Below are positions 28,701-38,544 of a stretch of DNA of 64,000 nt, one piece after another. Source of the stretch: Gerris lacustris (taxonomy: Eukaryota > Arthropoda > Insecta > Hemiptera > Gerridae); NCBI GenBank assembly GCA_951217055.1, contig OX578281.1, forward strand, positions 61,816,043 through 61,880,042, given 5' to 3'. How positions within the stretch are numbered: position 1 is the first letter of the stretch; each line of letters begins with the position of its first letter. Below the pieces are notes generated by a model. The model did not search any database, was not told the DNA's origin, and worked only from the letters and a program-made list of their open reading frames with translations. Position numbers and translations under genes: made by a program.

Positions 28701-31069
28701 TAAAGCAATAAAAATAAAAGAGCAGTGTTGCTCATGAAAGTAGGAGTGAAGTGAGGTTATCTCTATCTTTAGGATAGAGCAGACATGGCCACAATCTAGA
28801 TATCACTACTTTCATAGACTGACTTTTTCAGGAGGAACTTGGTTCTTTTTTCACGGTCAGGTGTTTGTTGGAGGTAGAATTCCCTTTTGCTGGCTTCAGC
28901 ATCCTGGGCGTCAACTTAGTTTTTTATGAGGCACTAGACGGACCTAGGCCTATATTTTTCCATATACACATATTAAACCGATGAAGCTACTTAATGTTTT
29001 AAATTTCAAAAGCCCATCATAAGTGGAAGCTAGGAGAAGAGAAGCTTGCCCATCTTGCTGGAAGATATAAGGGAGAGAAAAAGCCGGGTGAACTGGTTCA
29101 AGTAAAGATTCACTGTATGCTTGCTGGAACTTGCCTTGGCTCAGATTCTATTTTTTAACATGGTTATAGTTACCTCGATAGAAAATAAGTCCTTCATCCT
29201 TTGTCACTCCAACTAGCATAGGTACTGTAGACCCAGCCATTATATCTTCCTTCGTGATAAAAGCTCCTTTTTGTTCTTCAATTACTGGTCCGAAAACTGT
29301 GTGACCAAGCCGAATCCGGTAATTCATCTATGAAAAATTAAGAGAAAAAGATACAACAATATAAATAAAGTGGTAGTGGTACCTCTATACAACGAAAGTG
29401 ATGGATCCAGAAAAAAATAACCGCTTTATCGAAATTTCGTTGAATAGAATTAATTTTTACTTTCTCATATAAAGAGAAAACATTTTGATGGCGCGAAACT
29501 TTTGTTTAGAGACTTTTTTGTTTTACACGTTTTAAGGTCTCCTGACTCCAAAAAAATGGTTTTTAAAAAATGTCTGTGTAGACACGCAGAACCTGAACTA
29601 CTGCACCGATTTTTTACGAAATTTGGCATACATGTTCAGAAAAATCATTCCTCAAGGCGAGGGCTCTACCCCCCAAAAACTCTGAAACAAATTATTTATA
29701 GAAAACGGTTCCGACCGAAAATTTAGCCCATTTAAATATGAATCTAACGATATAAGACGTTTTCCCGGGAAAATCTAGTACCTGAGGAAATAGGGGTTAA
29801 AACGCGGATGGAGACAGGCTGGGTTCGATTCTCCGCCAAGGAGAAGTAATATTTTGAAATTTTCAATAATAATTAAATTTACCTAGGAAAACACGAAAAC
29901 AAATAAATGGAAAACACTGGGCTAAGTAATTAAGAACTCGTATAGGAGACAGTTTGTCTGAGTTATCTCGGACCAATTTTTAACCTATAAAAGAACAAAA
30001 CTCTGTAACTGGGATCTCGCTAAAACCGAATCTATACCGTGCCATCGACGTGGGGACGGTGGGAGAAGAAAAATGAGCCCAATATCAAGGGAGTTGTTAC
30101 GGTTTTTGCCTTGGTCGTGTGTATAAGTAAAGAAGTGCAGATGCAGAAAAATTAAACCGGTTACCTATAATAAGATAAACAAAAACACTGGGCGGTTAAC
30201 AAAACACGGCTCAGTGTAAAAAAAAAATGGTTCTAAGAAAGTAAAGGAATGCTAAAACACCGCCAATATTAATTCAAAGGAAGTGTTTAGGTTAGATCTT
30301 TATCCTTATTTTTATAAATTCCGTTCGTTGGAGAGAAATTACTTCCTTCTAAAGAAACTCTTTTATATGGAGAATTCGTGGGGACATAAAAAATATTCGT
30401 TATAAAGAGAATTTCGTTGCACATAAGTTCGTCATAAGAGAGCCGACTGCACTTAAATCTCTTTACTTGAATGAGTCAGCTACTAATACGAGTATTTTAT
30501 GACATACTATAAGTTTGAAGACAGCTGTCATAATTTCTTCAACAGTCTTTTCCTGTAACGATGCCAACATTGCAGCTGGAGTTGTCGGGCAGTTAAGGGC
30601 AGCGGCAAATTCTAAGGCAACCTCTTTTGCTTCTTCTCGTGTCACAAAGGCCGGTGGGCATTGCAAATTTGCACTCTGAGTTATAACTCTTTTAATGATA
30701 CCTGAAATCAGACGTTACAAATTGAGAAAGTTTACCTGGGGAAAACTATCATTTAATTGAGTTATATCTTATTTTCTTAACTTGAAACTTTGTCTCAACT
30801 CCGAACACTCTTTGTATCTCACGTTTCTTCGCATTTTACCGGTCCTAAAGATTACCACTGTTGATCTTGAGCCTTCAATGCCGATGAGTCGAGTCGAAAT
30901 ATGAAATAAAATGAGTTCGTGTAGGTGTTGAGACAGAGGTTTCAACCTGCTAGTCACACAGACATTCCTTCTAACATTTGAAAAGACCATAGCTTGATAG
31001 GTCTCTAATATGTGATTTAATTTTATGTGATTTCAGAGGGAAGAATTACTAAGAAATTAACAGCAATTG

Positions 31070-31120
<51 letters not shown>

Positions 31121-34100
31121 ACTTGTTAAATAGTTGTTTAAATAGTTGTAAAATATTTTGTATTTTATAACCATTCAAAAGGAGACTTAAGTGTCGAGAA
31201 TAATTCATTTGATTGTCAGAAGCGAAATAGAACAGAATACTTTTAGAATACTGCTTTAACAGGAAAGAATAATTAATTCAGTGCTAAAGTCAGTATTTAG
31301 GATTCTGGGATAATGAATTCTCAAAATTGGTCTCTCAGGGACTCAATGTCTAGGGTTCAGATTTATAATCTTACGGGGGACATAGACTGAGGGACTTTGA
31401 CATAAAGTAAAACTTTAAGGCAGGCATTAGGCTTTGGGCTTATAGGGTATAGAATCCTTTCTTGAGAGGTTTAGGACTTACATCCGTTAATTATGATGAT
31501 AATAAATGGACATATATGGACAAACATATATGGAGCGGTCCTAGAATACGGGACGTGGAGGATCAGGACAAAAAAGAAATCAGTGACAAGTACGTTTAAT
31601 CAAACATAGTTAATGTCATTAAAGCTTCGAGGATCCGCAGGCTTGGACATGTTGTCCGAGTGGAAGAGGACAGGATACCCAAGAAATTATGGACGGAAGA
31701 CCAGGGTACGAAAGAAGAAGAGGGAGACCTAGATTGAGGTGGCTTGAGGATGTTCAAGGGGACCTGCGGATGCTGGGCCTGTGCTCTTGGAGAAGTGCTC
31801 TCAGAAAGGAATGGCGAGAAGTTGTCATGGCGGCCAGTCCCCTCCATGGGCTATAGCCTGGAGGACTAAGTAAGAATGTGGACCATAACATGATTTGAAA
31901 GGGGCTGTTAGCTGTTATTAGTAGAATATAATACATATAAGACAGGCCTGAATCATTTTGTTAACCGAGTCAGTAGTTATAGATAGATTGTTCGCTAGGA
32001 GGAGTTGTTAAATATATTAATTAGAAATTCTTACCCTTATTTCTAGGTGATAGCGTCTGTAATTCGGCACAAACACTTCCTGCACTATGTCCCATCAATG
32101 TAATAGATTCTGGATCTCCTCCGAAGCAAGAAATATTATCTTTAATCCAATGTAAAGCTAGAGATTGATCTTTTAATCCTAAATTTCCTGGAAGGATCTC
32201 ATCATCAAATGCTAAGAAACCTATAAATAAATTTCATACATTAGCAGCATAATCACATTAATTTGCAAGGTGTAAATAAAATTGTTTATAAATTTAAGGA
32301 AAAGCGATTGAAGTTGAAGAATAGCTAGTCTTCTATGTTAAATCAACCAGTAGGGTTGACTGCGGAACCGAGCAGAGGAAACGAACACAGCATTGGTCTC
32401 AGCGCATGCCCAGTCTGAGATGCGCAGGCGCACTTTAGACTGGGCATGCGCAGATACCAAATGCCTTATTCGTTTCCTCTGCTCGGTTCGGCAGTCTGGA
32501 CGAGGCAAAGAAGGGCAGGGCAGCACAGTTTTTTCAACCGCAGAATTATACGAAACTGCACGAATTGTGACGCAGACCATAGGGTAAGTAATACGCCGCA
32601 CGTGGTCTTCTGAACTCGCACGTGGTCTACCCGACACAAGTGGAACTGGAATTTCAATTAGCGTGATCTGGTATTCTGAGGTTGAAAAATACTGTGCTGG
32701 CCTGCCCTGCATCTGAATATGTGTCTGGCCTTATAAACTAACGTAACTCTACTTAGAAAAAGAACAGTTTGATGCCTAGTATTACAAATTATAAAATTAA
32801 GCTCACCTTACCAAAAACATTAAGACGATATGTGATTGTAATCAGTATGAGATCTTTTTCAAGAAGTAGCTCTGGGCCATGGAAGTTTATTGAACCTGTG
32901 CCTTTATAAAAAGCTCCGCCATGTAAATATACTATAACTGGATATGGTTTTTCTGGTTTCGTCTGTAATTTCAATGTAACTTTAATATATTAAAATTCCA
33001 GTTGAACTATGATGAAAGTAAAAAAAACTTTCAACATTTACTCCAATATATGCATTTAACATAATCGTAAGAATATATCCTTTCACTTAAAATTATTAAG
33101 AATATTTATTTAGTTTTTCTCATGATCGACAACTGTAATAATGTAATAAAAGTGGTACTATCAACTTAAAGCGTTTATTGATACGATCATAAGGCGGAAA
33201 CCATTACTGTATTAACTATTACTGTGATTTAGTAAGTGCGGCTTCAGTTTTGGCACTTGTACTTACTTAAAGCAGATTAATTTGACTTAGCTCAAGAAGT
33301 GCCGTTTATTTTAAAGTTACTTTATTAATTTGAAGTATTTTACGTCTTTGGAGTGTTTTAACGTTTTTAGTAGTACTCGTATATTAGTCCCTATAAGTAC
33401 TGTTTTCCTCTATTTATAAAACGTCTTAAAATTTTTAGTAATTTAGAGTTCATGTCTCTGAATGTGTTAGTATTATGCTTGGCGAATGCCTCTTAATAAA
33501 AGTTCGAAGATCTTTCAACACAAACTCGAACTTCGTCTACTTATTTTTCCATTTTGAATAAAAAGTTGCATATTTTCAATATTAACATTTGTTTAACTTG
33601 AGTAGAATTATTATTACCTGTGGTGTGTAGACGTTAAGGAATAGACAATCCTCAGATCCCACGTATTTCTTTCCTTGTTTTTCTTCAGCAGTGTACTTGC
33701 TGTATTTTTGGTTTTCTTGTACACAGTCATCTCCATCGTTTGTCGCATCATAGATTCCTTCATGGGCGTCTATTTTTACCGCTTCCTACAACAGCTTTTA
33801 ATGTTAATACCGCAACCGTTGTGTTATTAAATGTTTTAGAAGAACCAATAGTAACGGCACTGTGGAATTGGTTCGTCTAGAAAGTTTCTTGAAGTTGTTC
33901 ATTATATATCATGATTCGGTCCCAAAAATGGAGAGCCGTCGTGGGCGTGTGGATTCAATTAGTCACCACGTCTGTTCGGTCACCAATGAATCAAGGGCGG
34001 CACGAGGTCGTGGGTTCGATCCCTCGCCGTGATGCTCTAATTTATATGGCTCGGTGATAATCACACCATACTCGCTTCGGCAGTACAATGTTCAGAGGTA

Positions 34101-37100
34101 TGATGTGTGAGTAGCTCTCTACCACGAGCTAGTAAAATGGGCCTAAAATATGGTCTAAATATCTTGGTTCTGACAAATGGTTCGTCCAACCGTCTACTAC
34201 TTGTACAAGGACCTTACTACTTCTACTTCTTTTCTCAAATGTATCAAATTTATGGTGCCAAACTTATAAAAGTTTCAAAACCAAGATGATTTGAATAGGT
34301 CAATTTTTACTAAAGCTATCATCATATCCAGAGCCCTGGTCAAGATGATTTGAATAGGTCAACTTTTACTAAAGCTATCATCATATCCAGAGCCCTGGTC
34401 AAAGGCACCTGAGGCGCCCTTCTCCTTGAGGCGCCCCTCATGTTTAAATCAAATTTATGGTACCAAACTTATAAAAGTTTCAAAACCAAGATGATTTGAA
34501 TAGGTCAACTTTTACTAAAGCTATCATCATATCCAGAGCCCTGGTCAAAGGCACCTGAGGCGCCCTTCTCCTTGAGGCGCCCCTCCCCCTTTACTTCTAA
34601 ATTCACCAAGTAGTTTAAATATTGAAATTTGATACTAAAACATACTATAAATTTCTTTTTACTAAGAAAATAATTTCTTAATACAATAGCAGTTTAATAA
34701 ATCATTTATTTGACTTAAAATAACAATTTGTTAACTGCCATTTTGGATGAGGTCCCTCAAAATACAATGTTATTTTCAGTCAAAAACAGTTTTATAAAAT
34801 TATAAAAAAAATATATAAAAACAGTTTCAAACAAGTAGGTACTATTAATCGAAAACAGAGTAGACACAACAGGCTGGCTAGACTGGTATGTAAACAAAAC
34901 AAGATAATGAGATATTGGTATAATAATAGATAAGCAGAGTCAGACTGCAAAACACTGAGTGGGGGGGGGGGGTCTTGGGATTGTCGGTGGAAGGGGGAGG
35001 GAGGTCAGACTCCAGCTTGAGCATGCTGCTTAGTCACAAGTGACTAAGCAGTCAGGTGTGATACCACAATTAACTATATATAACCAACTATATATAACCA
35101 ACACTAATTAACTACGACATTTATTTGTCTTGTTACTATAAGTATTTTTAGACTGTCATTTTACTTTCTTATAAAAATAAAAAGTATTTTGATGGTGCGG
35201 AATATCTATTTTGATATTTTGATCGATTTGAGTCCAATAAAGTGGTCAGTCATCTTTCGTATGCCATCTGTGCAGACGCGTAGAGCCTTAAAACTACTGG
35301 GCCGATTTTGACGAAATTTGTCATACATGTTCAGATAAATCATACCCCGCGACGAAATCGAGAAATGAATTTTAGCTCCAAATTCAAGGGTACTGCCCCC
35401 TAAAAAACGTGAAAAAAAAATATTTATCTAGTTCCTGGGTTCGATTCCCCGGCGAGAAGTAGGGGAGACCGGGGACGGTTGAAACAGGGTACGGAAACAA
35501 CCCAATTAATGGGTGGAAAAATTAGCAATATTTGGGAACAACCAAGGAAAAGGGAAACGGCTTCCATGGCGGAATCTGAACTTTTGGGTTTGGTGTCGTT
35601 TCGAGTTTATCATAAGTTTCTGAGAGGGGGTATTGTTTTTTCGCGTCCAAAAGTATTTTTGTGGCTACTCTTTTGCTTTTTTATCCAAAACTAAAATAGT
35701 TGTGGTTATGATAGTTATTAACGTAAGAACTTTGGTTATGGAAGTTCAACAGGTGTAATTCTTTTTTATCTAAATTGTTAATTTCGGAGGTTATGACGAC
35801 AACTTTTTTAAAACATGTTCTGGGTACGGTTGTAACAATGTTTACAATTAAGATACCAGCTGGCTATAAAGTATAAAATTTGTAAATACACTTTGAGCTT
35901 CATTTAAATTTTTTTTTTACTTTCGTCAAATTTTACAACCTACGAATTAATGTCATCTTTATCAAAAGAGAAATACGAACTTACATACAGGAAGTTTATT
36001 ATTCTTTTTTGTATTTATTATTAAAATCTAACTATCGTAGATAAAGTACGGAACGCAACTCGTGCGAAAACGGCATTTTGCATTGCTCGTGTGGTTTTAC
36101 TACCCTCGCTGTCGCTCGGGTCCTAACTCCACACTCGCATGCAAAATGCTACTTTCCGCACTTGACGCGTAATGTACTATTTCTTTGCAGCTAGGAGCTA
36201 GGAGTAATGAAAAGATTTTTCAAGTCCACGTAATGAAAAAATCGGTCCGAGACAACTCAGACAAACTTTCTCATATACGAGTTTATAATTACTTAGCCCA
36301 GTGTTTCCATTTATTAATTTTCAAATGTGCATTTAAATATTATTAAACATTTCATCAAAATTTATCATAAAAATCACTTTTCCTGGCCGGGGAATCGAAC
36401 CCGGGCTCTCTCCGTCCGCGTTTTAAGCTTTTTTCTCAGGAACTAGATTTTTCCCGGGAAAACTGCTTATATCGTTGGATTCGTATTCAAATGGACCACA
36501 TTTTAGACTTTTTTAATCAAAATCGTAGGAACCGTTTTCGAGAAATATTTTTTTTTTCATGTTTTTTCAGAGTTTTTGGGGGGCCCCCAAATTTGGAGCT
36601 AAAATTCATTTCTCGATTTCGCCTCGGGGTATGATTTTTGTGAACATGTAGGCCAAATTTCGTCAAAATCGGCTCAGTACTTTAGGCTCCAGGCGTCTGC
36701 ATAGACGACAGACAGACAGCAATTTTTTAAAAACCACTTTTTTGGACTCAGGGGACCTCAAAACGTGTAAATCCATCAAAATCTCAAAATCGAATTTTCG
36801 CGCCATCACAATACTTTCTCTTTATATGAGAAAGTAAAAATGGAATTAAGCTATGTTTTTTAGGCTCTAAAGTTACTATTTCACAGCCAACCACGGAAAA
36901 AATATTGTATGTACCTCGGGGGTAAAATGCTATAATTCCCGTCGCGACAATTATCTCCCTCGGCTTTGCCTCGGGATTTAGGGACCGTGGTTCCTTCGGC
37001 TTCGCCTCAAGAACCAAGGAATAATTCTTATTCGCTCAGGGAATAATGGCCTACTTTACTCCCTAGGTGCATAAATAACTATTCTCAGTGAATCAAAAAA

Positions 37101-37289
37101 GATAATAAAGAAAAGAAGAAATAAAATAATAAGTACATAAGATTGTTTCCTTACTTTGAAGCGTAGTTGATGAATTGGTGGTTTAGCATATCGTATTCCA
37201 TTGAATGCAGCTACTTGTCTGCCGCACAATGTCTGTACATAGTGTCCTCTGTATTTCCCAAGCTTAGTTTCTACTACAGGAGGATCCAT
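19756..37289 (-). CDS. Carboxylesterase gene B (complete, 10 exons, 526 aa)
   Basis: Alpha/beta-hydrolase esterase. Exons: 37155-37289, 33618-33785, 32812-32962, 32035-32220, 30508-30701, 29174-29327, 28388-28566, 23670-23793, 22553-22688, 19756-19909. They sum to 1581 nt with TGA stop, all GT-AG, no frame break. Oxyanion hole HGGA at 115-118, nucleophile Ser197 in GHSAGS (the residue before Ser is His, against Glu in A and Asn in C), acid Glu323 in KDEG, His435 in CHGDEL: a complete catalytic triad. Length is near the family norm of about 530-560 residues. The first in-frame ATG (37289) is preceded by an in-frame TAA about 60 bp upstream and gives no signal peptide, so the protein is probably cytosolic unless an unseen upstream exon supplies a leader. 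An AATAAA lies 15 nt after the stop. It sits between tandem copies C and A. Confidence 0.95.
20250..20398. mobile_element. MITE, family shared with 32356-32500
   Basis: Ends are inverted, diverged forms of CAGACTGCCGAACCGAGCAG; the interior has GCATGCGCA on both sides. In intron 9 of gene B. Confidence 0.65.
20400..22350. other. Repeat-poor part of intron 9 of gene B
   Basis: 20460-20500 has a stem GAGCC/GGCTC followed by GAAAGC, like the foldback tips. 20640-20700 has a tRNA-like B-box match (inverted GGTTCGATCC). 20870-20890 is a CTGTCTGTC simple repeat. 21640-21695 has palindromic CTGCCTAGGCAG copies. No gene. Confidence 0.4.
22350..22500. repeat. Rep-F hairpin cluster
   Basis: Three successive palindromes built on CTCGGCTTCGCCTCG, two with CTGC/GCAG arms, ending about 50 bp from exon 9 of gene B. 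Confidence 0.7.
22788..23226. mobile_element. 439-bp MITE in intron 8 of gene B
   Basis: Terminal inverted repeats TGGTGTATTGAAAAC on both ends; the right arm extends into CTCAATACGGTTACTG. A partial copy lies at 53343-53480. Confidence 0.75.
23845..24960. repeat. Rep-C fragment and unclassified intron 7 sequence
   Basis: 23845-24020 is a Rep-C copy (TTTACTGAAGGTAACGGAAGC). The following 900 bp contain an inverted pair 'gtgtatttgccaagtca' (24575-24600 against 24690-24720), a possible small foldback. No gene. Confidence 0.5.
25630..27140 (-). pseudogene. Decayed protein gene of the long-TIR element
   Basis: Minus-strand remnants read from 27140. A frame of about 90 codons ([26 protein letters not shown]) breaks by frameshift near 26860; the next frame ([44 protein letters not shown]) runs to about 26560, where a Rep-C insertion cuts it; the C-terminal part resumes near 25866 ([18 protein letters not shown]), frameshifts once more and ends in an acidic Ser/Glu tail. 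I recognise no transposase catalytic motif. The family is not named; the motifs look like those of uncharacterised proteins often found in invertebrate mobile DNA. Confidence 0.6.
26010..26550 (+). repeat. Rep-C copy nested in the long-TIR element
   Basis: From GCTTCCGAGCTTACCGAAGG to 'ggcagtctatgtttt'; a near full-length inverted copy is at 55020-55580. It interrupts the element's protein frame, so it arrived later. Confidence 0.75.
27985..28370 (+). repeat. Rep-C copy, overlapping exon 7 border region
   Basis: Runs from 'gcttctgagtttacc' to 'gccacactaattggctgac' and ends only about 20 bp from the donor side of exon 7 of gene B. Confidence 0.6.
28632..28819. mobile_element. 188-bp MITE in intron 6 of gene B
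   Basis: Inverted ends of about 35 bp sharing AAAGTAGTGATATCTA and GGCCATGT. Confidence 0.8.
29455..29990 (+). repeat. Rep-A copy
   Basis: From the TTTACTTTCTCATATAAAGA hairpin through the 'gatggcgcgaa' and 'catacatgttcag' blocks to the B-box-like GGTTCGATTC and the terminal TATAGGAGA. In intron 5 of gene B. 29991-30500 beyond it shows no recognised family. Confidence 0.7.
31072..31118. repeat. Poly-T tract, 47 bases
   Basis: In intron 4 of gene B. Might be the oligo(A) tail of a minus-strand retrocopy, but no element body is recognisable next to it. Confidence 0.95.
31480..31865 (+). mobile_element. LINE 3' coding remnant
   Basis: Two plus-strand frames joined by a frameshift near 31690 spell the usual end of a non-LTR retrotransposon polyprotein: [20 protein letters not shown], then [18 protein letters not shown] and [14 protein letters not shown] before TAG. 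5'-truncated and dead. In intron 4 of gene B. Confidence 0.75.
32356..32500. mobile_element. MITE with GAACCGAGCAGAGGAAACG termini
   Basis: Ends are near-perfect inverted repeats of about 25 bp; the interior has GCGCATGCCCAGTCT and its complement. Better preserved than the copy at 20250-20398. In intron 3 of gene B. Confidence 0.8.
33925..34095 (+). mobile_element. tRNA-like SINE fragment
   Basis: Has a T-arm/B-box-like GTGGGTTCGATCCC, followed by 'tatggctcggtgataa'. The inverted relative at 50330-50520 shares both the B box and the downstream tail. No complete tRNA fold, so not a tRNA gene. Confidence 0.5.
34243..34600. repeat. Nested tandem duplications in intron 1 of gene B
   Basis: A block from 'atttatggtaccaaacttat' through 'agagccctggtcaaa' and GGCGCCCTTCTCCTTGAGGC occurs twice; within the first, 'aagatgatttgaataggtca' to 'ccagagccctggtca' is repeated again. 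Confidence 0.85.
34601..36224. other. Middle of intron 1 of gene B
   Basis: Contains a G run near 34965, a Rep-A fragment at 35170-35470 and, at 36060-36180, a Rep-F-like GC-rich palindromic stretch (CCCTCGCTGTCGCTCGGG). The rest is unrecognised. Confidence 0.45.
36225..36845 (-). repeat. Rep-A copy, inverted
   Basis: Near full length: 'agtttataattacttagccc', inverted B box GGGAATCGAACCCGGG, 'cagggg acctcaaaacg' and the terminal TTTCTCTTTATATGAGAAAG palindrome. Confidence 0.8.
36846..37075. repeat. Rep-F hairpins beside exon 1 of gene B
   Basis: Begins with a single 90-bp-repeat relative, then palindromes CCCTCGGCTTTGCCTCGGG and CCTTCGGCTTCGCCTCAAG, ending about 80 bp downstream of the exon 1 donor. 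Confidence 0.65.
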
Positions 37290-37371
37290 ATTGGAGAATA
37301 CTGCTCTCGCTCTGCTATGAGTTCTACTTGGTTGTTTAATTTATCCCCACCACAATACAATCTTAAGAGAT

Positions 37372-37410
37372 ACTGAGATACTCATAGTCAAGGTCGTAAT
37401 GATAATTATA
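37372..37410 (-). promoter_or_regulatory. Possible TATA/initiator pair of gene B
   Basis: TATAAT at 37410-37405 and TCAGT at 37376-37372 are spaced about 35 nt apart, a usual TATA-to-initiator distance, and would give a 5' UTR of about 85 nt. Motif match only. Confidence 0.35.
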
Positions 37411-38531
37411 GCAGAAGAGAGATAACACTAGAGTGTTACTGCAATCCCGGTGAAAGCTATCACTACTTTCCTGTTTTAAGTAAAAAGAGTCATTTATAAG
37501 TACTTAATTTGATTTAGAAAAATAATTTGCCAATTAGTTAGTATGGCGAATCTTATCCTCGCGTCTTATTTCGTATAATTTAATAATTTTATGCTTTTTC
37601 TACCGATTATTGTAAAATTAATTTAATTCCCCCCCCCCCCCCCCATATTCTAAATCAAGTATCAAACTAGCAAAATTTCAAGAGGAAAGTGAAACCCTAA
37701 GTTCTTTTGAATATATAGGTGTAAATAAATGTATGTTTGTGCGCATGTGAAAGAAAAACAAATGGACATATAAGGTTGAAACTTATATGGGATCAAGAAT
37801 GGGTTAATTATGACCTACCATACTAATTACATTAAAATCGGACGAATAGGTTTCAAGATATGTAGGTTCGCAAAAATTAAGCGACAGACACGGAACCAAA
37901 AATGTTCCCTGATGTCTGAAACTGATTTCTGTCTTGGAATTTTTGAAATCGAAGACATAAAAAATGTTGGTTCTTCGGAACGATCACATAGCTTCCTGTA
38001 CCTTCGGTAAGCTCGGAAGCAATATAATCTATATACATAAGTTCCTTTTTTACTACGTTTTTATTAGCTTGCTTTCTTGTTTGTTTGTTTGTCCGGTACA
38101 AATCTGACAATCGATTTCTAACTAACTTCCCAAATAGCTAGACATTTGAAACTTTTAGCATAGCTCAGAACACGATGACAATGCATTATTTTAATACTTT
38201 TAGCCATCTTTCAGCAGAATTTAAATGGTTTTCAGCAAATTTTGCTGTACGGAAAGAATCCGCAAGTTATTTGGTTGAACTAGCCTATACGGGGCATCAT
38301 GTATAGAAATGAAAAAAACTGGCACATATAATTAGTCTTTTCTATATATTGATAAAAAAAAGCACCAATTATGGATTCTTCTTCATTTCATAAGTTTTCT
38401 CTTAATACAATTTCCATCTTCAGTCCTCTATTTTTTTTTTTTGCTTACCAAGGTTCATGTAGGAAGAGGGAGGGGGTAAAGGTTTTAAAAATTTTTTTTT
38501 TTCTTTATTTTTTGTTCTTCAAAATGAACTA
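37411..38531. other. Intergenic region between genes C and B
   Basis: No gene. A C run at 37628-37644, a Rep-C fragment at 37735-38035, and AT-rich DNA otherwise. Confidence 0.55.
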
Positions 38532-38537
38532 TTTATT
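38532..38537 (-). terminator. Poly(A) signal of gene C
   Basis: AATAAA on the minus strand, 7 nt downstream of the gene C stop. Confidence 0.55.
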
Positions 38538-38544
38538 TACATTT

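Noticed and set aside
32338..32712. 124-codon minus-strand frame
   Set aside because: It reads through a MITE (32356-32500) and its flanks; the frame follows the palindrome, not a protein.
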